Origin: JAICKM01 sp038228295
GTDB taxonomy: Bacteria; Chloroflexota; Chloroflexia; QHBQ01; JAICKM01
Length of the DNA: 64,000 nt
Direction of reading: 5' to 3'
Assembly (NCBI GenBank): GCA_038228295.1
Contig: JBBRPH010000023.1
Location: 1-64,000, forward strand
Shown here piece after piece: positions 1 to 7,601 of this stretch. The translations under genes were made by a program, and so were the position numbers. A model generated the notes under the pieces. The model was not told where the DNA came from. It saw only the letters and a list, made by a program, of their open reading frames with translations, and did not search any database. Position 1 is the first letter of the stretch; each line of letters opens with the position of its first letter.

Positions 1-1018
1 ACAGCCACGTCAGCGCCACAAACACCGTGAAGCCGGCGAACGCCAGCAACGCCCAGAGGTCCAGCGGCCCCGCCCCCTGGCGCGCTAACTGCGCGACCGA
101 CAGAATATGCGTCGGCACGCCCCAGCCGCCGCCGTGCGTGGTCTGCCAGCCATACGACCAGAGCCACCAGACGTTCAGCCCATAGGCCGACAGGTAATCC
201 TCATGCGCGTTGACCGTCAGGCCGGTCAGCAGGGCCAGGGTATGGCCGGTCAGCAGATAGGGCAAGGCCAGCGCCAGCAGGATCGCGCCCGCCAAGCCGC
301 CGTAGCCCAGCAGCCGCGCCGCGCCGCGCCGCGCCGTCAGCGCCAGCAGCGCGGGCAGCAGCAACAGCGGCTGCAGTTTGAGGCTCAGGGCCAGCGCCCA
401 GCCCGCCCACAGCCCGGCCGCCCGCCCGCGCAACAGCGCCAGCCCGCCCGCCACCAGCAGCAACCCATACAGCGCATCGAAATAGGCCAGCAGCGACCCG
501 GCCAGGATGACGGTCGGGTTGAGCCAGTAGGCCGCCGCCACACCCAGCGCCACCCGTGCGTCGCGCCGCCGCGCCACGGCCCACAACAGCGCCGCCGTCA
601 GCGCCTCGGCCGCCACGAGCGGCAACTTGATCGCCACGTTCAGCGCCGCGCCGTCAGCAAACGCCGGCGAGACCAGCGCCCGGTAGACGCTGCCGACCGC
701 CCACAGCACAGCCGGCAGGCCCGGCGGGTAGTCCACAAACACCGCCCGCCCCTGATAGCCCACTTTGCCCGCCGGCAGGTCGCCCGCCAACGCCTGCCGG
801 ATCGTGGCCGGGGTCAGCGGCGGCGGCAGCTTCTGGCGCAGGGTGTAGATATTGGTGATGCCTAGCTGCGTCGTTGCATAAGCCCAGGCTTTCCACACGC
901 CCATATCGCTGGTGCCGACCGTAGGCAGGCCCGGCAGGCGCAGCAACAGGCCCAGCACGATGACGGCCGGCAGCAGCGCAGCGGGCAGGCGGCGCGGGAG
1001 CGGCGGCACGGCACTCAC
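1..1018 (-). CDS. Membrane glycosyltransferase, GT-C-like (partial, 3' end outside window)
   Basis: Translating the minus strand from a GTG at 1018 gives an uninterrupted frame to the window edge. The product (about 339 residues seen) is very hydrophobic, with about eight membrane segments, and carries loop motifs such as DYPPGLP and NPTVILAGSLLAYFD. This pattern is typical of polytopic GT-C or mannosyltransferase-like enzymes that use lipid-linked sugars. The GTG overlaps the stop of the upstream gene by four bases (GTGA), so the two are translationally coupled. The C-terminus lies outside the window and the substrate cannot be deduced. Confidence 0.75.
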   Translation of the reverse strand, partial: MSAVPPLPRRLPAALLPAVIVLGLLLRLPGLPTVGTSDMGVWKAWAYATTQLGITNIYTLRQKLPPPLTPATIRQALAGDLPAGKVGYQGRAVFVDYPPGLPAVLWAVGSVYRALVSPAFADGAALNVAIKLPLVAAEALTAALLWAVARRRDARVALGVAAAYWLNPTVILAGSLLAYFDALYGLLLVAGGLALLRGRAAGLWAGWALALSLKLQPLLLLPALLALTARRGAARLLGYGGLAGAILLALALPYLLTGHTLALLTGLTVNAHEDYLSAYGLNVWWLWSYGWQTTHGGGWGVPTHILSVAQLARQGAGPLDLWALLAFAGFTVFVALTWL

Positions 1019-2958
1019 CGCACGCGCACCGGGCCGAGGTCCACCGCCGCGCCCACGCGCCGCGCCGCATCCGGGCACGCCACCGGCACGGCCTGAAAGC
1101 CGCCGCCTGCCGTGCCGTACACACCGCCGATCAGCCGGTACAGGCCGGGTGCTAGGCCCGCCGGCAACGGCAGGTCGGTCAGTTCGCGCGTCGGCTTATC
1201 CAGCGCCCAGGCGGTGGTCGGCTGCCCCGTCGCGCTGTGCGGGTTGTCGCGCCCGGCCACCTGTTTGCCCGCCACGTCCAGCAGGTGGACAAAGGTCGCG
1301 TAATCGCCCGGCGCGGATATCGCCTGCCAGTCCAGCGCGATCTTCAGGTCGCTACCCGCCGCCACGCCCGCCTGCCCCGCGCCGGGGCTGAGGCTGGCTC
1401 CCAGCAGGCGCAACGCGGCGGGGCGGCCCAGGTCGCAGTCGAGCCGCAAGGCGGGCGTGGCGGGGTAGACTTTGGGCCGGTAGACATCGAGCGTACCGCC
1501 GAAGGTCAGATCGTAGCCCGCCGCAAACGCCGCCCCCGCCGCCCGGCTCCAGCGCCACGCGCCGTGCCGCAGCAAGACCAGCGGGAAGCGGCGGTCGCGC
1601 AAATCCTGCACCAACTGGCGCTCGTCCCAGCCGCCCCGGTCGCCCATCGTGGCAATCGTGTCGGGGTCGTCGTAGACCGGCAGCCGCCCGTTCAGCAGCA
1701 GCAGGGTCGCGTCTTCGCTGTAGAGGTCGCCCACGGCGGCGCGCAGCAGGGTTTGCCGGCCCTGCATCTCGCCGGCGCGCGCCGCGCTGGGCCAGTAGCT
1801 GGTGCTGTACCAGCCGGCCAATCCCAGCGGCTGCGGCTGCCAGAGCCACAGCGCCTGCCCCAGCGCCAGCCCAGCCACAGCCAGCGCCGGCAGCCACCCC
1901 CGCCGCTCCGGGGCCGCCCAGCCCGCCAGCCCGCGCCCGGTCAGCCAGATCAGCGGCGGAAACAGGTCAAGCAAGTGGTTATAATTGGCTCCTGAATAGC
2001 CCGCCTGGATCATCACCGAGCCGGTCGCCGCGCCGAGATAGACCACGGCCAGCGGCAAGCCGGGGGTCGGCCAGGCCCGCCGGCTTGCCGTCTGCGCCAG
2101 CCGCCCCAGCCACGCGCCCAGCGGCGGCCCGGCCACCAGCGCACCGCTGATCAGCAGCGGCCAATATTCGCCCGCCAGCCGGCTCACTAGCCGCCGCCAG
2201 AACTCAGCCAGCCAGGGATAGGTCTGGTAAACGATGGCGTGGTCCCAGAAGCCGCCGCCCGACAGCGCCAGCAGCACGACGATGCCCGCCGCCAGCCCTG
2301 CCGCCAGCATCCCGCCCACGCGCAGCCCGGCCCGCCTATCGCGCAGCAGCAACCAGGCCACGCCCGCCGCCGCCGGGGCCAGCGCCGACTGCTTAGTGAA
2401 AAAGGCCAGCGCGAACAGGGCCAGCGCGACGCGCTCTTGCCGGCGCGTGGGCAGCCGGTCGCCCGCGCCCAGCACGGCCAAGCCGCCCAGCCCGCAGGCC
2501 AGCGCGACCATGTCTTGCTTATAGAGCGTGGCCCAGATAATCACCGGCGAGACGGCCAGCCAGAGCGCGCCGCAGGCCAGCGCGCCCAGCCAGGGCAACC
2601 CTTCGCGCCGCGTCAGCCCGGCCAGGATCGCGGCCACCGCCAGCGTCGCCGCCAGCACCAGCAGGCGCGGCCCGGTCAGCCCCAGCCCGCCCAGCCAGAG
2701 CAGCGGCGCGCTGAGGATGTACAGCACCGGCGGATAGGGCGCGGAGAGAAAATGGTCGGGCGGGTTGGCGCGATAGATGGCCGTGCCGTGGGCCAGCGCC
2801 CAGGCGGCGTGCAGGTTCACGCCTTCGTCATAGTCGAACTGCCAGGGCCAGGCCAGATTGGCCCCGGTGAAGCCGGCGAACAGGGCTAGGCGGGGCAGCA
2901 ACAGCACCCCCAGCAGCCCGCCGAGCAGCCCGCCGGCGCGTTGGGCCCTAATGCCCAC
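1015..2958 (-). CDS. Membrane glycosyltransferase, GT-C/ArnT-like
   Basis: This 647-residue polytopic membrane protein has an N-terminal membrane helix followed by an acidic loop, WQFDYDEGVNLH. That acidic motif sits in the first extracytoplasmic loop, where GT-C enzymes of the PMT/ArnT type carry their catalytic aspartates. The C-terminal ~180 residues form a soluble beta-rich domain, as in other large GT-C proteins. The start is a GTG that overlaps the end of the zinc-ribbon gene by 11 bases, and the stop overlaps the next GT-C gene, so four genes from 3753 down to the window edge look like one operon. The family call is fairly safe; the sugar and acceptor are unknown. Confidence 0.75.
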   Translation of the reverse strand: MGIRAQRAGGLLGGLLGVLLLPRLALFAGFTGANLAWPWQFDYDEGVNLHAAWALAHGTAIYRANPPDHFLSAPYPPVLYILSAPLLWLGGLGLTGPRLLVLAATLAVAAILAGLTRREGLPWLGALACGALWLAVSPVIIWATLYKQDMVALACGLGGLAVLGAGDRLPTRRQERVALALFALAFFTKQSALAPAAAGVAWLLLRDRRAGLRVGGMLAAGLAAGIVVLLALSGGGFWDHAIVYQTYPWLAEFWRRLVSRLAGEYWPLLISGALVAGPPLGAWLGRLAQTASRRAWPTPGLPLAVVYLGAATGSVMIQAGYSGANYNHLLDLFPPLIWLTGRGLAGWAAPERRGWLPALAVAGLALGQALWLWQPQPLGLAGWYSTSYWPSAARAGEMQGRQTLLRAAVGDLYSEDATLLLLNGRLPVYDDPDTIATMGDRGGWDERQLVQDLRDRRFPLVLLRHGAWRWSRAAGAAFAAGYDLTFGGTLDVYRPKVYPATPALRLDCDLGRPAALRLLGASLSPGAGQAGVAAGSDLKIALDWQAISAPGDYATFVHLLDVAGKQVAGRDNPHSATGQPTTAWALDKPTRELTDLPLPAGLAPGLYRLIGGVYGTAGGGFQAVPVACPDAARRVGAAVDLGPVRVR

Positions 2959-3400
2959 AGGTGGGGCAAGCCACCCAGCGCAGGCTCACCGGGGTGCCGC
3001 AATTCTCGCAGTCGCGCCGCAGCTTGGTGCGACAGTGGGGGCAGAACATAAACTCGTGTTCGACGCGCCGCTTGCAGGCCGGGCACACTTCCGCGTCTTC
3101 GATGTCGGCTAGCAGGTATTCTTCTTCCAGTGAGCGCTCATAGCCCTCGGCCAGCGTCTGCTTGGGCCGCAGCAACAGGTAGAGCAGGCAGCCGGGAATG
3201 GTGAACACGGCCACCAGCAGCGTCGAAAGCGCAATCGCGATCACGTCGCGGGTGCGTGCGCTGATGTCGCGGAACGTCCAGATGATCAGACTGAGCCAGA
3301 ACGCCACCAGGTATGCGCCGATGCAGGCGACCAGCAGCCGAAATTCGGGGCTGACGCTGATATTGAACAGAAAGTTGATGGCATCGCTAAATGGCGACAT
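2948..3400 (-). CDS. Membrane-anchored double zinc-ribbon protein
   Basis: About 150 residues. I chose the ATG at 3400 (MSPFSDAINF) because a GGGAG Shine-Dalgarno lies five bases upstream; an open frame extends further upstream but is arginine-rich and looks non-coding. Residues 15-75 hold two membrane helices. The C-terminus carries four CxxC pairs (CPAC, CPHC, CENC, CPTC), which would form two zinc ribbons on the cytoplasmic side. Such proteins are common and mostly uncharacterised. It starts eight bases after the preceding gene and overlaps the GT-C gene. Confidence 0.75.
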   Translation of the reverse strand: MSPFSDAINFLFNISVSPEFRLLVACIGAYLVAFWLSLIIWTFRDISARTRDVIAIALSTLLVAVFTIPGCLLYLLLRPKQTLAEGYERSLEEEYLLADIEDAEVCPACKRRVEHEFMFCPHCRTKLRRDCENCGTPVSLRWVACPTCGH

Positions 3401-3408
3401 TCGGCTCC

Positions 3409-3753
3409 CTATCCGGTTCCGTTGCCCGTCGGGCTGCGCCGCCGGTTGGGGCGGCGTGCGCCGTCGCTCACCGCAAACACCGCCGGCAAGAGTGCGCCCA
3501 CGCCGTCGCCGGCCCCGGCCGGCGCGTCGTCCGCCGCCACCAAGCCCAACTGCTGGGCCACCTCTTTGCGCCCGGTCAGCCGGATATAGTGCGCGCAGCT
3601 TTGCCACGCGGCCATGCTGAAGCAGACCGTGGGCAGCGGCAGATCGTCGGGATCGGAATCGCGCTCATAGGGCACGGCGCTGCAAATACGCACGCTCACC
3701 CGTGCATCGTCCACGGTATACCGAGTAGCCAGGCCAGCAAACGGGCAACTCAT
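3409..3753 (-). CDS. Small hypothetical protein
   Basis: 114 residues starting MSCPFAGLAT. The ATG has a good ribosome site (TAGGAG seven bases upstream) and the stop is nine bases before the next start, which supports a real gene. The first 70 residues look ordered and contain CSAVPYERDSDP and MAAWQSCAHYIRLTGRKEV; the last 40 are Gly/Ala/Arg-rich. Four cysteines are in the ordered part. I do not recognise the family. Confidence 0.5.
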   Translation of the reverse strand: MSCPFAGLATRYTVDDARVSVRICSAVPYERDSDPDDLPLPTVCFSMAAWQSCAHYIRLTGRKEVAQQLGLVAADDAPAGAGDGVGALLPAVFAVSDGARRPNRRRSPTGNGTG

Positions 3754-3859
3754 GGTACGCTCCTAGCGGTCAGGTATCAAGTTGTCACGGGTCATGTCTT
3801 ATGAGGCAGCGTACACGATAGCATTTGCCAAGCTGCCGACCATCGCCTGCCACGGCCGC

Positions 3860-4189
3860 CTATAACGGCGCAAACTGCTCCACGTCCAGCACCCACACGG
3901 TAGCCCCGCCGACCTGGACTTCGACGGGGCGCGGCAAAAACATCTCGCCCGTCCCATACGTGGGCTGGAAGGGGCTGATAAATTCGGTGCGCGTCAGGCA
4001 GTTCTCGCCCAGCAAGCGCCAGAGTTCCGCCAGCCGGGTTCCCTCGGTGCCAATTAGCAGGGTCACGTTGTTTTCGCGTAGGAAGCCGCCCAGGCTGTCC
4101 ACCTCGGTCAGGCGAAAGCCCGCCGCCGGCAACACCCGCCGCACCGCGCCCACATCGTCGCCCTGAATCACGGCAATCACAAGTTTCAT
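3860..4189 (-). CDS. darA: Cyclic-di-AMP receptor, DarA/PstA-like (PII-like fold)
   Basis: 109 residues, the usual length for this family. The motif GGFLREN-NVTLLIG (about residues 33-48) is the hallmark of the PII-like c-di-AMP binding proteins called DarA or PstA, and the beta-alpha-beta order matches. These trimeric cytosolic proteins sense c-di-AMP. The c-di-AMP synthase is not in this window. The ATG lies six bases after a perfect TATAAT, so the mRNA is probably leaderless. No downstream partner is apparent; the gene seems to be transcribed alone. Confidence 0.85.
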   Translation of the reverse strand: MKLVIAVIQGDDVGAVRRVLPAAGFRLTEVDSLGGFLRENNVTLLIGTEGTRLAELWRLLGENCLTRTEFISPFQPTYGTGEMFLPRPVEVQVGGATVWVLDVEQFAPL

Positions 4190-4195
4190 GCGCGT

Positions 4196-4201
4196 ATTAT
4201 A
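4196..4201 (-). promoter_or_regulatory. -10 box for leaderless c-di-AMP receptor mRNA
   Basis: TATAAT on the minus strand, then six bases, then the ATG at 4189. There is no ribosome site between them, so transcription should begin at or next to the start codon. The -35 region is weak. Confidence 0.55.
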
Positions 4202-4253
4202 TCCGATCTGGGGAAGGAGTGCTTTCCGTTCTGGGGTTTCATGTCTTTTATGT

Positions 4254-4284
4254 AGGCGCGCAATTCATTGCGCGGTGTGTAGGT
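4254..4284. repeat. Degenerate copy of the GCGCAAT/ATTGCGC palindromic repeat
   Basis: The core GCGCAATTCATTGCGC with a flanking GTAGG and GTGTAGG matches the palindromes at 12.8-13.1 kb. Its right half encodes the last residues (DLHTAQ) and stop codon of the GNAT gene, so a repeat appears to have landed on the 3' end of that gene. Confidence 0.6.
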
Positions 4285-4792
4285 CCAGGCACCAATCGTT
4301 GCAGCGCATGAAGTGACCGAGCGGATACTCGCCCGTGAACTCTTCCTGCAAGGTGAAGCCCACTTTGCGGCAGACGGCGTTCGATGCGGCGTTGTCCACG
4401 GAGGGAAAGGCGTGCAGGAACTGATGTTTCCCGGCGGCGCGCGCCTGGGCCACCAAGGCAACAGTGCCGCGCGTGGCGAGACTCTGGCCCTGGAACTCCG
4501 GCAGCACGCTCCAGCCGGTCTCCCAGATAGATTGGCCGCGCCACTCCGTCTCCCAGTAGCCGACCGAGCCGGCGGCGACCTGAGCGGCCCCGACGACGAT
4601 CACAAATATCTGCCCTGTGCCGGAGTCGCCCAGCCGGCAGTAACGCACGTGACGTTTACGGATCTGCTCCAACGGCTCCGGCCCGCCGAGATGCAAGGTC
4701 ATGGCCGGGTCGCCCAGTAGCCGCTCAAGAAGCGGCTGATCACCGTCGGACCAGAGCCGTAGTGCGACAACGGTTTTCTGTTGATCACCCAT
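4265..4792 (-). CDS. GNAT-family N-acetyltransferase (RimJ/RimL-like)
   Basis: 175 residues. The body reads like the RimJ/RimL branch of GNAT enzymes: GSVGYWE for strand 4, WSVLPEFQGQSLATRGTVAL as the acetyl-CoA pyrophosphate loop region (normally Q/RxxGxG/A), and NAASNAVCRKVGF for the C-terminal conserved block. It would transfer an acetyl group from acetyl-CoA to an amine; the substrate is unknown. The start has an AGGAGG site eight bases upstream. It follows the AhpD-like gene by 25 bases, so they may be co-transcribed. The last residues come from a palindromic repeat. Confidence 0.8.
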   Translation of the reverse strand: MGDQQKTVVALRLWSDGDQPLLERLLGDPAMTLHLGGPEPLEQIRKRHVRYCRLGDSGTGQIFVIVVGAAQVAAGSVGYWETEWRGQSIWETGWSVLPEFQGQSLATRGTVALVAQARAAGKHQFLHAFPSVDNAASNAVCRKVGFTLQEEFTGEYPLGHFMRCNDWCLDLHTAQ

Positions 4793-4817
4793 ACGGCGCG
4801 CCTCCTAATGCGACGCT

Positions 4818-5387
4818 TCACCAATCCGGCGGCTGCGGCCAGCTTAACGTGCCGCCACCATAGAGTTGCGCCGAGGAGACGTGCAGCGCCCGGTTGAAGC
4901 GCGCCGACGAATTCTCCCAGGCAATGGTCATGGTCAACTCGACGATCTGATCGGCGGTGAAATAGCGCGCCACTTCCGCAAACAGCGCGTCGGGCACCGT
5001 CCCGTCCAGGGTCATGGCATCCGCCAGGCGCAGCGCGGCCTGCTCCGCCGCCGTGAACAGCGAGCCGGCCGTGTAGTCGCCCAGAGCGACGAATGTGGCG
5101 TGCGGGATGCCCAGATCGCTACCCCCGGCAGCGTTGATGTCCACTCAGAAGGGGCAGCCGATCAGCCCCGCCACGCGCACGTTCAGCAGGGCGACCAACG
5201 GCGCGGGCAGGGTCGCCGATTGGTCCAGCCCGGCCCACATCCCGCGCACAGCCTTCAAGATGCTCGGTCGCCGCGCATAGAGGCGGTTGTTCGCCAACAC
5301 CTGCCCATAGCGCGCGCGCTGCGCCGCGAACACGGCGGCCGCATAGCTATCCGCCGCCTCATCATCCAACCCCGCTATACGCGCCAT
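4818..5387 (-). CDS. AhpD/carboxymuconolactone decarboxylase-like protein with in-frame UGA at the redox motif (candidate selenoprotein)
   Basis: Two frames abut exactly at a TGA (5147-5145). Read through, they give one 189-residue protein that is collinear with the AhpD-like CMD family throughout. The conserved motif, normally CPFC, reads GCPF-UGA-VDINAA here (Cys78, UGA at codon 81), followed by the family's usual LADAMT, AIAWENSSARFNRAL block. A hairpin just downstream has bacterial SECIS geometry. Selenocysteine would replace the resolving cysteine of a disulfide reductase or peroxidase-like site; as I recall, AhpD/CMD-like selenoproteins have been predicted elsewhere. The alternative is a nonsense mutation of TGC or TGT. 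No sel genes lie in the window. I chose ATG 5387 (MARIAGLDDE) because family similarity begins there. Confidence 0.65.
5117..5147 (-). promoter_or_regulatory. SECIS-like hairpin after the UGA codon
   Basis: On the minus strand the UGA (5147-5145) is followed by 11 bases and then a seven-pair stem CGCUGCC / GGUAGCG (5133-5127 with 5123-5117, one G-U pair) closing a GGG loop at 5126-5124. The loop starts 18 bases after the UGA and begins with G, as bacterial SECIS elements usually do. Confidence 0.5.
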
Positions 5388-5406
5388 TACAATGCCCCCC
5401 AACTCA

Positions 5407-5519
5407 CCCCCGCAATGAATTGTGGACCTACACCCACCCCACGGCTTATCGTAATTCAGACCACGCCCCCGCAATGAATTGCGGACCTACACCCACCCCA
5501 CGGCTTATCGTAATTCAGA
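5407..5519. repeat. Two direct copies of a 54-bp repeat carrying half of the palindromic element
   Basis: Copies start at 5407 and 5466 (period 59) and differ at very few bases. Each begins CCCCGCAATGAATTG, then GGACCTACACCCACC, and ends at CGTAATTCAGA. The first part is one arm of the palindromic repeat of 12.8 kb. The end runs into the heptamer array. Confidence 0.75.
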
Positions 5520-5546
5520 ATTCAGAACTCAGAATTCAGAACTCCG
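5510..5546. repeat. Heptameric repeat array (TTCAGAA/TTCAGAC type)
   Basis: Four to five tandem 7-mers of the form TCAGAAT / TCAGAAC end exactly at the stop codon of the R3H ATPase gene. Similar arrays occur at 20.9, 24.6, 28.8, 34.0, 46.4 and 48.6 kb. Confidence 0.7.
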
Positions 5547-7601
5547 TCAGTCGTGGCGGAAGATGCGGACGCGGCGGTTCGGTTCGCGGCCCCGGCTTTG
5601 CGAGCCAAGATTGTAGCGGTCGGCCATTTGGTGTTGCAGGCGGCGGATATAGGCGTTGGCCGGCGGCAGTTCGACCGGGTGGCCGGTTTCCAGCGCCTCC
5701 GTGATCGCCGCCTCGGTCTCCTCGATGGCGCTGGTCACCGGGTCGCCGTCGTCGTCCACCGGGCCGTCGGCCGGGATCTCGAACAGGCTAGCCAGAATGC
5801 TTTGCATCTGGCCGGCGGTGTTGCTTTTGAGCACATAGACCGGCAGCCCTTCGGCTTCGGCCTGGCGCAGCGCAGGCGGCTTTTTGCGGTAGTAGTTTTT
5901 GAGCGTCAGCACCACATCGGCATCGCTGATGTCTTTGCTGAGGGTCACATCCAGGTTCAGGCTGCCGACGGCCTGCTCCAAGCGCGTGCGGCTGACGCCG
6001 AACGGGTAGATACGGAGCGGCTTGGTGGGGCTGCCGGGCGCACCGGGCGCGCGGGCCGGGCGCGGGGTCGGTGGCGTGGCCGGCATTTCGGCGGTTTCCT
6101 CGGCATCCCCGGCCGGGTCGTCGTCATAGATCGTGAAGCCGGCGGCAGCGGCGCGGCGCGCTAGCCGCTCGGCGGGGTCCGCCGGCGGGGCCACCGCGCG
6201 ATTAAGCCCCGTTTGCCGCGTCGGGCCGGGGCTGAGGCCGGCCATGCTGCCGTTGCCGGCCTGGCCGCCGTGCGTCAGGCGCCCACTCAAGCGTTCCACA
6301 CCGGCCCCGGCAGATCCCGTGGATCCGCCGGGGCCGCCATTCGGGCCTGAGCCGCGCCCGCCGCGCCCACCGTCACGACCGCCGTCACGACCGCCGTGGC
6401 CGGCATCGCGCCCGCGCCCGCCGCGCCCGCCGCGACTGGTATGCTCGTAGCTGCCCCGCCCCGGCGCCGGCGTGTAGGCGCTGGTATCGCGCGTGATGTC
6501 AAATTGCCCCTCGCGGCTGACGATGCGCCCATCGGTGTAGCGCTCGCGGATCTCCGGCGGCGTGGGCGCGCCGCGCAGGATCGAGTCAACCACTTCGGCC
6601 ACATCGGAATGCACGGCCACGCGGTCGCGGTCCAGGATCTCGACCATCACATCAAAGGTCGGCGGCGCTTTGCGTTCCAGCACCGACTTTTGCGTGCCGC
6701 GCCGCCGCGCCTCCTCGTCGCCCAACGTCACCGTCTGGATGCCGCCGATCAGGTCGGACAGCGTGGGGTTGAGCATCAGGTTTTCCAGCGTGGTGCCGTG
6801 CGCCGTGCCGACCAGTTGCACGCCGCGCTCGGCAATCGTGCGCGCAGCGGCGGCTTCCAGTTCGGTGCCGATTTCGTCAATGACGATCACTTCGGGCATA
6901 TGGTTTTCCACCGCCTCGATCATCACGGCGTGCTGGCGGGCCGGGCTGGGCACCTGCATCCGCCGTGCCCGCCCGATTGACGGGTGCGGGATGTCGCCGT
7001 CGCCCGCGATTTCGTTGCTGGTATCCACGATGACCACGCGCTTGCGGAAGTCCTCGCTGAGAACGCGCGCCACTTCGCGCAGCAGCGTCGTCTTGCCCAC
7101 GCCGGGCGGCCCTAACAGCAGGATGCTTTTGCCCGACTCCACCAGATCGCTGATGATGTTGATCGTGCCGTAGACGGCGCGCCCAATGCGGCAGGTGAGG
7201 CCGATCACATCGCCCGCCCGGTTGCGGATGCAGGAGATGCGGTGCAGTGTGCGCTCGATACCGGCGCGGTTGTCTTCGCCAAAATGCCCGATGCGTTCCA
7301 CCACATAGCGCAGATCGTCGCGCGTCACGTCTATCTCACTCAGCAGGGCTTCACTGTTGCGATAGCGTGCTTCGGGCCGCCGACCCAGGTCCATCACGAT
7401 TTCGATCAGATCGGCGCGGTTATTTTGTGTTTCCAGCGTGCGCAGAATGGCCGGCGGCAGGGTCAGCAGGATCTGCTCCAGGTCGTCGGTGACTTCTTGC
7501 TCGCCGTCGGGTCGGCGCATCAGCGCGCTGTCATTGGCCGGCACCGGGCCGCTCACGGGGCGGCCGGTCAGGTCGGTATAGTCTAAAGGTTGGTCTGTCA
7601 T
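5547..7601 (-). CDS. R3H-domain AAA ATPase (Ycf45/SpoIIIAA-like)
   Basis: 684 residues. The N-terminal ~330 residues are a P-loop ATPase of the Ycf45/SpoIIIAA group: Walker A LLLGPPGVGKTT near 162-172 and Walker B EVIVIDEIGTE near 237-246. Then comes an Arg-Gly-rich linker (about 375-425), a small alpha/beta domain (about 525-600, RIYPFGVSRTRLEQ), and a C-terminal R3H motif (RRLQHQMADRYNLGSQS) for single-stranded nucleic acid binding. The build suggests an ATP-driven nucleic-acid-binding protein in the cytosol; the cellular role is not established. Its ATG overlaps the upstream stop (ATGA). The stop lies in a heptamer repeat, so the 3' end may have been altered by it. Confidence 0.85.
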   Translation of the reverse strand: MTDQPLDYTDLTGRPVSGPVPANDSALMRRPDGEQEVTDDLEQILLTLPPAILRTLETQNNRADLIEIVMDLGRRPEARYRNSEALLSEIDVTRDDLRYVVERIGHFGEDNRAGIERTLHRISCIRNRAGDVIGLTCRIGRAVYGTINIISDLVESGKSILLLGPPGVGKTTLLREVARVLSEDFRKRVVIVDTSNEIAGDGDIPHPSIGRARRMQVPSPARQHAVMIEAVENHMPEVIVIDEIGTELEAAAARTIAERGVQLVGTAHGTTLENLMLNPTLSDLIGGIQTVTLGDEEARRRGTQKSVLERKAPPTFDVMVEILDRDRVAVHSDVAEVVDSILRGAPTPPEIRERYTDGRIVSREGQFDITRDTSAYTPAPGRGSYEHTSRGGRGGRGRDAGHGGRDGGRDGGRGGRGSGPNGGPGGSTGSAGAGVERLSGRLTHGGQAGNGSMAGLSPGPTRQTGLNRAVAPPADPAERLARRAAAAGFTIYDDDPAGDAEETAEMPATPPTPRPARAPGAPGSPTKPLRIYPFGVSRTRLEQAVGSLNLDVTLSKDISDADVVLTLKNYYRKKPPALRQAEAEGLPVYVLKSNTAGQMQSILASLFEIPADGPVDDDGDPVTSAIEETEAAITEALETGHPVELPPANAYIRRLQHQMADRYNLGSQSRGREPNRRVRIFRHD

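Noticed and set aside
107..865. Long Gln/Arg/Pro-rich frame on the plus strand
   Set aside because: It is antisense to the GT-C gene and has the composition of a shadow frame; the minus-strand frame is hydrophobic and continuous.
4186..4461. A 91-residue minus-strand frame ending in the palindromic repeat
   Set aside because: It overlaps the GNAT gene in another frame; the GNAT motifs settle which is real.
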